NCBI GenBank assembly: GCA_016214445.1
Contig: JACROM010000006.1
Coordinates: forward strand, 1-13,476
DNA: 13,476 nt
DNA from: Microcaldota archaeon
GTDB taxonomy: Archaea > Micrarchaeota > Micrarchaeia > Norongarragalinales > Norongarragalinaceae
Reading direction: 5' to 3'
In this document: in pieces, positions 5,960 through 11,580 of the stretch
Numbering within the stretch: the stretch's first letter is position 1
How the letters are laid out: every line of letters begins with the position of its first letter
Notes under the pieces: model-generated
Seen by the model: the letters and a program-made list of their open reading frames with translations, nothing else
What the model was told of the DNA's origin: nothing
The model's database searches: none
Program-made: the position numbers and the translations under genes

Positions 5960-6847
5960 CTATTTGCAGTACGCTTTGTATTCCTTCACGTATCTCTTGA
6001 AGAACCATTGCACGAATACGGCGTCGTTTTTCTTTGTTTGCGAGCGTTCGAGCGCGTTGTAGTAGCTGTTCCTGTTCTCGTAGAAGATGTTCAGGAGCGG
6101 GAAGCCGTGCTTGTGGAGGACGAAGTTCATCAGCAGCCGGCTTGTCCTTCCGTTCCCGTCGCCAAATGGGTGGATCGTCACGAACTTCAGGTGAACGAGT
6201 GCGGCCAGTTCTACCGGGTGGAGTTTCTCCCTGCTTCGAGAGTACCATTTGAAGAATTCAGCGAGTAAAACCGGAACTTCTATCGGGCGGGGTGGCATGA
6301 ATTTGCTTCCTGAAATGGCCACTTGGTATTCGCGTAATTTGCCCGCCATGTCCGGTTTTGTCCCTTCGAAGAATTTCTTGTGCCAGTAAAGCACTGTTTG
6401 CAGGGTCAGTTCTTTCTTGTAATCAAGAATCTCGTAAAACAGTTTTTCGTGCGCTTCGGCTTCCTTGATGTCCCCGACGGGTTTTGAGCGCGGAGTAAGC
6501 CCCCTCTCCAAAAGGTCCGCTGTTTCGCGGTATGTGAGTTTTGAGCCTTCTATCCTGCTGGTATCGTAAGTGAATTTGACAGAGAATGATCGGACTTGTT
6601 TTGCCAATACACTTTCGGGAGTTTTCTGCTGTTCTTTTGAGAAGTTTTCCTTGATTTTGTCAAGCTGGGGGTACCAGCGTTCCTCGTAAATCTCGGAAAG
6701 AAATTGGCGTTTGAGTTCCTCGATTTTGCCCGGGAGTTTTGTGCCCAAATATTTTTCCTTGGTCGTAACGCCGCGCGCTGTGCGGATGGCGTGTTCCAAG
6801 TAGTAGTACGCTTTCGTGCCGATTGTCTTTTTCTTTACTGTTACCAT
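5960..6847 (-). CDS. Fic-domain protein, canonical AMPylation motif, self-inhibited (class II type)
   Basis: The 295-aa Fic protein carries the complete motif HPFGDGNGRTSR (226-237), with His226 as catalytic base, Asp230 for the metal and the GNGR anion-binding turn, as in Fic enzymes that transfer AMP from ATP to target Ser/Thr/Tyr. An inhibitory motif T96-S-R-I-E100-G101, matching (S/T)xxxE(G/N), lies before the Fic core; this placement defines class II Fic proteins, whose Glu blocks the ATP gamma-phosphate site. A flap-like segment precedes the motif (AGKLREYQVAISGSKFMPP, 168-186). The first 40 residues contain AYYYLEHAIR and YLGTKLPGK, a segment shared with the divergent Fic paralogue. 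A TATA-like box about 28 nt upstream supports the ATG at 6847. The target is unknown; a self-limiting toxin or regulatory modifier is possible. Confidence 0.9.
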   Translation of the reverse strand: MVTVKKKTIGTKAYYYLEHAIRTARGVTTKEKYLGTKLPGKIEELKRQFLSEIYEERWYPQLDKIKENFSKEQQKTPESVLAKQVRSFSVKFTYDTSRIEGSKLTYRETADLLERGLTPRSKPVGDIKEAEAHEKLFYEILDYKKELTLQTVLYWHKKFFEGTKPDMAGKLREYQVAISGSKFMPPRPIEVPVLLAEFFKWYSRSREKLHPVELAALVHLKFVTIHPFGDGNGRTSRLLMNFVLHKHGFPLLNIFYENRNSYYNALERSQTKKNDAVFVQWFFKRYVKEYKAYCK

Positions 6848-6858
6848 ACTGATTCGTT

Positions 6859-6906
6859 ACCCTTACATATTTATATATTTTTGTATTTTGATGAAAATGT
6901 AAGGGT
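6859..6906. promoter_or_regulatory. Inverted repeat flanking the promoter of the first Fic gene
   Basis: ACCCTTACAT (6859-6868) and its exact complement ATGTAAGGGT (6897-6906) flank the TATA-like box; one more base pair matches outside (T6858/A6907). The CTTACAT core recurs upstream of the second Fic gene, so this is a candidate operator pair. Confidence 0.6.
6868..6880 (-). promoter_or_regulatory. TATA-like box for the first Fic gene
   Basis: A run of A/T reading ATATATAAATA on the minus strand, centred about 27 nt before the ATG at 6847 and lying between the two arms of the inverted repeat. Confidence 0.5.
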
Positions 6907-6985
6907 AGGCTGGCGAGTTTCCCGCGTAAACGCGGCCGCCCGGTTTACTCCGCCCGCTTGCTGGATTTAGCCTAGCGGACGTACG

Positions 6986-7081
6986 GTTATCTTACTTCGC
7001 CTCGGGAAAAGTACGATAATCAGTCCAACCGTTTTTAACGTGTCTTTTAGCTTACATCTGAGCTTTAAAATGTAAGATAAC
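6986..7081. promoter_or_regulatory. Inverted repeats upstream of the second Fic gene
   Basis: Two overlapping symmetries are visible. CTTACAT (7051-7057) and ATGTAAG (7070-7076) are 12 bp apart. GTTATCTTAC (6986-6995) and its exact complement GTAAGATAAC (7072-7081) are 76 bp apart. The 10-mer AAAATGTAAG at 7067-7076 is identical to 6894-6903 near the other Fic promoter. The right-hand arms touch the TATA-like box at 7081-7090, a position suited to repression. Confidence 0.6.
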
Positions 7082-7090
7082 TTTATTAAT
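7081..7090 (+). promoter_or_regulatory. TATA-like box for the second Fic gene
   Basis: CTTTATTAAT, centred 26 nt before the GTG at 7112, consistent with a leaderless mRNA. It directly follows the GTAAGATAAC arm. Confidence 0.5.
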
Positions 7091-7111
7091 CGCCACCGCC
7101 TAGAATACGAT

Positions 7112-8044
7112 GTGGCTATTAGGCGGAAGGACGTGAAGGGGCACCAGTACTATTACTTGGAAGAAGCAATCCGCTTGGAAAAACCGAAAGTCTATTCCGT
7201 CTTTTTAGGCAAGCGCGTTCCAGGCAAGAAACAACTTGCGTACGCGCAGCGGGCGCTTTCCGACAAGATTTACCGCAATCTGCTTGGCAGCGCGGAACGC
7301 ATTTACCTGACGAGAGAACAGCTCATTGAAGCGGAAAAGAGGCGCCGCAGGTACGCCGAAAAACTCAGGGCAATCGGAAAGACGGCGCGCGACGAAAAGG
7401 ATGAAACCGATGTCGTGAACTTCGTATATACTACTTTGACCACGGAGGGCGTGCCGATAACGAGGGAGGACGCGGGCCTCGCCTATAATTTTGTCGGTGG
7501 GAACGTTCGGAATGTCAGGGACGAGAACCTGCGGGTGGCGCTCGACATGATTAGGGGTTTGAGGCGCATCAAGGAAAGCGAGAAAGGCATTTCGCAGGCT
7601 TTCTTGTTGGAGCTTCACAAGCTTGTAATGGCGGAGTACGGAGACAAGAATCCGGGGGAATTCCGGAAAAAGCAGGCGTATATTTACCTGAAAAGCTATG
7701 AAAAAGCAGAAGAAATAAGGTTCAGGCCGCCTGCGTATGGAGAAATAAGAAGCAAGATTGCCGAACTCGTTGGATGGTATAATTTGAACGTTGGAAAGCT
7801 TAATGCGGTGGAATTGGCCGCGTTGTTGCACTTGCGTTTTTACGTAATCCATCCTTTCGCGGACGGCAACAAACGCGTGTCTCGTTTGCTATTGAACAAG
7901 GCTTTTTTTGACTGCGGTTATCCGATTCTCAATGTTTCGAAGGACACGCGAGGATATTTTGAAGCCTTGATAAAATCGGTTGAAGGAAAGAGCGAGAAAC
8001 CGTTTGTCGAATTCGTGTTCAGGCAATTTCTTCGGTTCGTGTGA
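7112..8044 (+). CDS. Fic-domain protein with Doc-like GNKR motif
   Basis: The 310-aa paralogue of the divergent Fic protein carries HPFADGNKRVSR (247-258): the second glycine of GNGR is replaced by Lys254. In Doc the comparable change (HxFxDANKR) goes with phosphorylation of EF-Tu rather than AMPylation; whether this protein behaves the same way is inference. A class II-type inhibitory motif T108-L-T-T-E112-G113 is present in the expected place. A flap-like stretch precedes the motif (PGEFRKKQAYIYLKSYEKAEEIRFRPP, described only by position 181-207). The N-terminus has the same QYYYLEEAIR and FLGKRVPGK elements as the neighbour, followed by a basic helical region (residues 66-93). GTG at 7112 is chosen from the TATA spacing; an overlapping ATG at 7110 is out of frame. 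The two Fic genes probably arose by duplication. Confidence 0.88.
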   Translation: MAIRRKDVKGHQYYYLEEAIRLEKPKVYSVFLGKRVPGKKQLAYAQRALSDKIYRNLLGSAERIYLTREQLIEAEKRRRRYAEKLRAIGKTARDEKDETDVVNFVYTTLTTEGVPITREDAGLAYNFVGGNVRNVRDENLRVALDMIRGLRRIKESEKGISQAFLLELHKLVMAEYGDKNPGEFRKKQAYIYLKSYEKAEEIRFRPPAYGEIRSKIAELVGWYNLNVGKLNAVELAALLHLRFYVIHPFADGNKRVSRLLLNKAFFDCGYPILNVSKDTRGYFEALIKSVEGKSEKPFVEFVFRQFLRFV

Positions 8045-8067
8045 AAGAAAGTTCTTGGGAACTTACA

Positions 8068-8108
8068 GCAAAGCGCGAAAGTATTGCAAGCGAATAGTCG
8101 CGCTTTGC
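8068..8108 (+). terminator. Stem-loop after the second Fic gene
   Basis: An 11-bp perfect stem (GCAAAGCGCGA with TCGCGCTTTGC) starts 23 nt after the stop codon of the Fic gene. No long T-tract follows, and archaeal termination usually depends on T-runs, so a role in 3'-end processing or stability is as likely as termination. Confidence 0.35.
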
Positions 8109-8204
8109 AGTCTAGCGAGCCAAGCAAAAGAGTTGCATTACTTTCTCGGCTCGCTATAACCGTCTCTCTCCATCCGAACGGGTCAAGCTCAGCGATTCAA
8201 ACCC

Positions 8205-8262
8205 GCGCGAATCCCAAGTCTTCAGACTTGGGACTATAGGGATTCGCGCCCGTTTACGGGTT
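8205..8262. repeat. Nested, mutually exclusive hairpins
   Basis: GCGCGAATCCC (8205-8215) pairs with GGGATTCGCGC (8239-8249), while CCCAAGTCT/AGACTTGGG (8213-8221/8224-8232) and CCCGT/ACGGG (8249-8253/8256-8260) form competing local hairpins. AACCCG (8200-8205) can also pair with CGGGTT (8257-8262). Confidence 0.7.
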
Positions 8263-8282
8263 AAGTTCACGCGCGAATTACA

Positions 8283-8329
8283 AACCCAACTCCGGCTTTG
8301 CCGGAGCCGCGGCCCTTTAGGGTTGGGTT
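8283..8329. repeat. Three-stem palindromic element before the ribD 3' end
   Basis: An outer stem AACCCAAC/GTTGGGTT (8283-8290 and 8322-8329) closes over two short hairpins: CTCCGGC-TTT-GCCGGAG (8290-8306) and CCCT-TT-AGGG (8313-8322). The shape resembles a small three-way junction. It lies 18 bp beyond the ribD stop codon. Confidence 0.7.
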
Positions 8330-8346
8330 CTTGATGCGACGGACGG

Positions 8347-9492
8347 TCACCCGAACTCGAACAGCATGTTGTCGCCGAAAGTGCTTATCTTGGCGCGGCT
8401 TGTTTCCAACGCCTTCATCTCCGCAGGCAATTCAACTCCTTTCTTTGTCACCTGGGGCGCCACGAACAAAAAAGTCTTGTCCACCAGGCCTTCCTTGAGG
8501 AAAGACGAGGCTACGGTGGCGCCCCCTTCCACGAGCAGGTAGGCGACGTTGCGCCTTGCCAGTTCACTTAAAACCCTGCCTAAAGTCACGGTCTTCAGCG
8601 CCACCACCTGAACGCCCTTCTTCTGCAGCGCCTTTCTTTTTCCCGCGTCGGCCTTATTGGTGGTGAAAACAAGAGCGTGGCTGTCCTTGAAAATTTTCGA
8701 TGTCAACGGGCTTCGCAGTTTCGAGTCAAGAACAACGCGCAGAGGCTGTTTTGCGCACTTTGTCCTGCACGTCAGCCGGGGGTTGTCCGCGACAACGGTG
8801 TTGGCGCCAACGAGTATGGCGTCCACCTGCGCCCTCAATTCGTGCACCTTCTTTCTGGCCTGCCTGTTCGTTATCCACTTTTTTCTGGAATTCCGCCTTT
8901 GGGCCGTTTCCGTTTCTTCAGGCTGCGCCTGACCCAAAGGCGTTTGTCTTGCCCTCCTCCGGGGGATACCGCGGGGTTTAGCCCGCGAAACTGGCATGGT
9001 TATCTTGTAGTCAGCAGTCGAAGCCATCTTCAGGATGACGAAAGGCTTGTTTTCCAGAACCCACTTCCTGACGCCAAGGTTGAGTTTTTCCGCCTGCTTT
9101 GCCATGATGCCTTCTTCCACTGTTATCCCGGCAGAGCGCAACGCTTTTACCCCCCGGCCATGCACTTTCCTGTTCGGGTCGCTGGCCGCTATGACCACTC
9201 GTGAGACTCCGGCGTTTACGAGCGCGGGCACGCACGGCGGGGTCTTCTTCTTGGGGTGGTGGTGGACGCACGGCTCGAGCGTAACGTAGACTGTCGCGCC
9301 TTCTGCTGCCGTTCCGGCTTTGGCGAGCGCCTCTGCTTCTGCGTGCGGGCCGCCGAACTTTTTGTGGAAGCCCTCCGCTATTACCGTGCCGTCCTTGACT
9401 ATGACGCACCCCACTTTCGGGTTCGGGCTTGGCCCGTTGCCGGCAAGTGCAGCGAGCTCAAGAGCCCTGCTCATGAAGGATAAGTCACTCAT
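8347..9492 (-). CDS. ribD: Riboflavin biosynthesis deaminase/reductase RibD with in-frame insert
   Basis: Bifunctional enzyme that deaminates the pyrimidine product of GTP cyclohydrolase II and then reduces its ribosyl group. The 381-aa protein has an N-terminal zinc cytidine-deaminase-type domain (HAE at 50-52; Cys75 in PCVHHH; Cys87 in TPPC) and a C-terminal reductase domain (KWITNRQARKKV, 205-216; LRAQVDAILVGANTVVADNP, 219-238; LLVEGGATVASSFL, 319-332). Between FVILKMASTADYKIT and KWIT there are about 33 more residues than in E. coli RibD; the extra part (about 166-200) is Arg/Pro/Gln-rich, coincides with hairpin-rich DNA at 8893-8997 and is probably a palindromic insertion. The usual DGK at the start of the reductase domain reads DYK. 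ATG overlaps the ribBA stop by 4 nt (ATGA). Activity after insertion is uncertain. Confidence 0.88.
   Translation of the reverse strand: MSDLSFMSRALELAALAGNGPSPNPKVGCVIVKDGTVIAEGFHKKFGGPHAEAEALAKAGTAAEGATVYVTLEPCVHHHPKKKTPPCVPALVNAGVSRVVIAASDPNRKVHGRGVKALRSAGITVEEGIMAKQAEKLNLGVRKWVLENKPFVILKMASTADYKITMPVSRAKPRGIPRRRARQTPLGQAQPEETETAQRRNSRKKWITNRQARKKVHELRAQVDAILVGANTVVADNPRLTCRTKCAKQPLRVVLDSKLRSPLTSKIFKDSHALVFTTNKADAGKRKALQKKGVQVVALKTVTLGRVLSELARRNVAYLLVEGGATVASSFLKEGLVDKTFLFVAPQVTKKGVELPAEMKALETSRAKISTFGDNMLFEFG
8893..8997. repeat. Palindromic element inserted in frame within ribD
   Basis: Three stems fall within the extra codons: CGCCTTTGGG (8894-8903) with CCCAAAGGCG (8933-8942), an inner hairpin TCAGGC-TGC-GCCTGA (8918-8932), and CGCGGG-GTTTAG-CCCGCG (8970-8987). 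The element coincides with the roughly 33-residue excess over typical RibD at the junction of its two domains. No stop occurs in the reading frame used. The exact ends are inferred from protein comparison from memory. Confidence 0.65.
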
Positions 9493-10652
9493 AAGAGGTG
9501 CCCCAGCTTCTTTTTCTTCGCCATCAAATAACCGGTATTGTAATCTCCTGGTTTTGCGTGGAGCGGTATCCTTTCAGCCTTCACTCCGTACGCTTCAAGC
9601 TCGTGCACTTTTTCCATGTTGTTCGTCAGCAGCATCACTTCGCTTACGCCGTTGTCTTTAAGTATCTGGGCTGCCATCCAGAAATCCCTTTCGTCAGGAG
9701 CGAAGCCAAGTGTCATGTTGGCTTCGACTGTGTCCAATCCCTTGTCCTGAAGCTTGTAAGCCTTGATTTTGTTCAACAACCCTATGCCGCGTCCTTCCTG
9801 GCGCAGGTAGACTATTACCCCTTCGCTTTTGGCGATACGCCTCATTGCTTCGTCGAGCTGTTCCCTGCAGTCGCACCGCAGCGAACCGAAAACTTCGCCT
9901 GTCAGGCACTGCGAGTGCAGCCTCGCCAGTACTTTTTTACCGGAAACGTCCCCGCGTATCAGCGCTACGTGCTCCGACGCGTCTCCCGGCGCGCGGTAAA
10001 CCTTCACCTTGAAATCGCCGTACGCAGTGGGGAGGGAGGACTCGGCTGCGCAGAAGACCACCTTCTCGTTCCTTTTGCGGTAGTCGAAAATCTCCCGAAC
10101 CGAAACCGTCGGGATGCCGTGCGTCTTCGAGAGCGCTGCCAGCTCACCTGGGGAAGCGACCTCGCCCTTTTCGTTCAGCACCTCGCATATCACCGCTCCT
10201 GGCTCGAGCCCGCTCAGCCTAACTAGGTCTACGCTCGCTTCGGTGTGCCCATACCTTCCGAAGAGGCCGTCCTGGTTTGCTGCCAAAGGAAGGACGTGCC
10301 CGGGCTTGGCTATGTCATCTGGCTTGGTTGCGGGATTCATGAGGAGCCTTATCACTTCGGTTCTGTCCTCGGCTGATACGCCGCTCTTCTTGTTTTTCGT
10401 GCCTACTGTCACCGTGAACGGCGTTGAAAAAGCGTCGGTGTTTCGTTCAACCATCCTTTCTATGCCGAGTTGTTTGAGCCTTTGTTCCGGCAGAGCGACG
10501 CACACGAACCCTTTTCCGTTGTTCAGCATGAATGCTATTGCTTCCTTTGTAGCTTTTGAAGCTGCCACCATGAGGTCGCCCTCTCCTTCACGCTCGTCGT
10601 CCACCACTATCACGAGCTTTCCCTGTCTCACGTTTTCGAAAACATTTTCCAT
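9489..10652 (-). CDS. ribBA: RibBA: DHBP synthase / GTP cyclohydrolase II fusion
   Basis: Bifunctional enzyme supplying both riboflavin precursors: 3,4-dihydroxy-2-butanone 4-phosphate from ribulose 5-phosphate and the pyrimidine from GTP. In the 387-aa protein the N-terminal RibB domain (about 1-198) shows DDEREGEGDL (18-27), one residue shorter than the bacterial DDEDRENEGDL and closer to archaeal RibB, and GRYGHTEASVDLVRLSG (132-148). The C-terminal RibA domain (about 205-387) has the zinc ligands Cys249, Cys260 and Cys262 in HSQCLTGEVFGSLRCDC and the catalytic LRQEGRGIGLLNKIKAYKLQ (283-302); LTNN at 342-345 is followed by Met rather than the usual Pro. GTP cyclohydrolase II fusions are typical of bacteria, so transfer is likely. 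The ATG directly follows the stop of the ribH remnant; a GGAAGTGA lies just upstream. The end overlaps ribD by 4 nt. Confidence 0.95.
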   Translation of the reverse strand: MENVFENVRQGKLVIVVDDEREGEGDLMVAASKATKEAIAFMLNNGKGFVCVALPEQRLKQLGIERMVERNTDAFSTPFTVTVGTKNKKSGVSAEDRTEVIRLLMNPATKPDDIAKPGHVLPLAANQDGLFGRYGHTEASVDLVRLSGLEPGAVICEVLNEKGEVASPGELAALSKTHGIPTVSVREIFDYRKRNEKVVFCAAESSLPTAYGDFKVKVYRAPGDASEHVALIRGDVSGKKVLARLHSQCLTGEVFGSLRCDCREQLDEAMRRIAKSEGVIVYLRQEGRGIGLLNKIKAYKLQDKGLDTVEANMTLGFAPDERDFWMAAQILKDNGVSEVMLLTNNMEKVHELEAYGVKAERIPLHAKPGDYNTGYLMAKKKKLGHLL

Positions 10653-11045
10653 TCACTTCACTTCCATGATTGACTGATGTGTTAATGCGAATGCTTCAAC
10701 TGCCCCTTTAGCGTATTCTTCCGCCCGCGCTTCCGCCTGCGCCGAAGTGACGCCCGGCCCGATTATTCCTATGCCCACTGGCTTGCCAGTTTTGAGCGAA
10801 GCTTCCACCTGAACAAGGCGCGGACTATGGCTATCCTTGGTTTGCTTTTTGCTTTTGCCTTCACTAGCTCGATGACTATGAGCTCTGTGACTTTTTCATG
10901 CTCCATTATTCCACCTTTTTCTTTCTCCCGCTTTTCCTTCCGGGCCACTTTTTCCGGGCCTTGTTTTTTCAAATTCTTCCTTGCGCCACTTCTACGCTCA
11001 TTCTCCCGCAGTTGTTTTCCATTTACACCTTCAACTGTCCTTCAT
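10653..11045 (-). pseudogene. ribH: Degraded lumazine synthase (ribH) position
   Basis: Lumazine synthase condenses the RibB and RibD products and is expected between ribC and ribBA. A clear C-terminus is present in the frame 10808-10653: EASLKTGKPVGIGIIGPG, then AEARAEEYAKGAVEAF, matching the archaeal RibH pattern KPV-x-GI-x-GPG...RA..YA..AVEA. Upstream, a different frame (open 11041-10769) contains GGIMEHEKVTEL, which could be the catalytic-His region (G-x-T-x-H-D/E), followed by KSKPRIAIVRALF, and it runs out of frame before the C-terminus. The substrate-loop VPG region and the first 60-80 residues were not found in any frame; that part is Lys/Arg/Glu-rich low-complexity sequence. The slot is about 400 bp, close to a full ribH length. 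I read it as a decayed or rearranged gene; assembly error is the alternative. The end abuts the ribBA ATG. Confidence 0.6.
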
Positions 11046-11053
11046 CCTCGCTG

Positions 11054-11530
11054 CTACGCCTGACTGTCCAACTTTTTTAGTGGTCCTTCGTCTTCTCGTC
11101 CCTGCCTCAATCCTTGGCCGGCGTGCTTGGTGAACCATTCGGGCTCCAAGAGGAAGCGGACCGCGTTAAGCGCGTGCTTCTTGCTGCGGTTCTCGAACAG
11201 CGAGTACAAATCCTTTTCGTCTCTGCCTTCGTTAGCGTGCACGAAAACCTCGAGTACGTGCTTTCCGGTCATCAACTGGACTCCCTGGATTGCCAGAGAA
11301 GCCTCGTGGCCGCACTGCTTGTCTATTGGTTCCGCGCCCACCATTCCCATTGCGATGCATATGTCCGCCCCTTCCCTCAACAGGCGAAGGCATTCGGCAG
11401 GCAGGTCCTTCACTCCCGGAACGGTCCGGCGAACTGTTTTCAGTTCCGGAAACTTGCGGATTTCATCCTCAGCTAAAGCGCCCATGTCTACTCTGGAAAA
11501 AGTGGTATCCACTATTCCGATTGTTGCCAT
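11054..11530 (-). CDS. ribC: Archaeal-type riboflavin synthase RibC
   Basis: Catalyses dismutation of two 6,7-dimethyl-8-ribityllumazine molecules to riboflavin. The 158-aa protein matches the archaeal family, which is related to lumazine synthase and not to bacterial RibE. Recognisable segments are ATIGIVDTTFSRVDM at the N-terminus, RRTVPGVKDLPAECLRLL, IAMGMVG, CGHEASLAIQGVQLMTGKHV, LEVFVHANEG and GQGLRQGREDEGP near the end, close to the M. jannaschii protein as I recall it. The open frame extends to 11563, but the ATG at 11530 gives the family N-terminus and has a TATA-like box (11553-11561) 27 nt upstream, so an internal promoter within the operon is likely. It lies 50 bp after the kinase gene. 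Confidence 0.93.
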   Translation of the reverse strand: MATIGIVDTTFSRVDMGALAEDEIRKFPELKTVRRTVPGVKDLPAECLRLLREGADICIAMGMVGAEPIDKQCGHEASLAIQGVQLMTGKHVLEVFVHANEGRDEKDLYSLFENRSKKHALNAVRFLLEPEWFTKHAGQGLRQGREDEGPLKKLDSQA

Positions 11531-11552
11531 GCAGTTAACTTCTCCGCCCGGG

Positions 11553-11561
11553 CATAAAAGC
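11553..11561 (-). promoter_or_regulatory. TATA-like box for ribC
   Basis: Minus-strand GCTTTTATG centred 27 nt before the ATG at 11530, inside the 50-bp gap after the kinase gene. It supports that start and suggests that ribC and the genes downstream can be transcribed separately from the kinase gene. Confidence 0.45.
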
Positions 11562-11580
11562 ATTACCCTGAAGAGAGTGT

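Larger units (their letters stand above)
8045..8346. other. Gene-free hairpin-rich region between convergent genes
   Basis: No convincing coding frame, tRNA or promoter is seen in these 302 bp. The region is packed with stems: 8068-8078 with 8098-8108 (11 bp); 8113-8121 with 8148-8156 (9 bp); 8205-8215 with 8239-8249 (11 bp) enclosing a 9-bp stem 8213-8221/8224-8232; 8249-8253/8256-8260; and 8283-8290 with 8322-8329 enclosing 8290-8296/8300-8306 and 8313-8316/8319-8322. Several of these compete for the same bases. GCGCGAAT occurs at 8205 and 8271 and inverted at 8242. The region could end both convergent transcripts, be a cluster of palindromic repeats, or encode a structured RNA. Confidence 0.7.

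Noticed and set aside
8160..8262. Possible tRNA or tRNA-like fold in the hairpin region.
   Set aside because: No T-arm GGTTC-type consensus, D-arm or acceptor pairing could be assembled on either strand.
10769..11041. 90-codon Lys/Arg/Glu-rich frame upstream of the ribH C-terminus taken as an independent gene.
   Set aside because: It has no clear start, is low complexity, and its EHEKVTEL segment is better explained as part of a frameshifted lumazine synthase.
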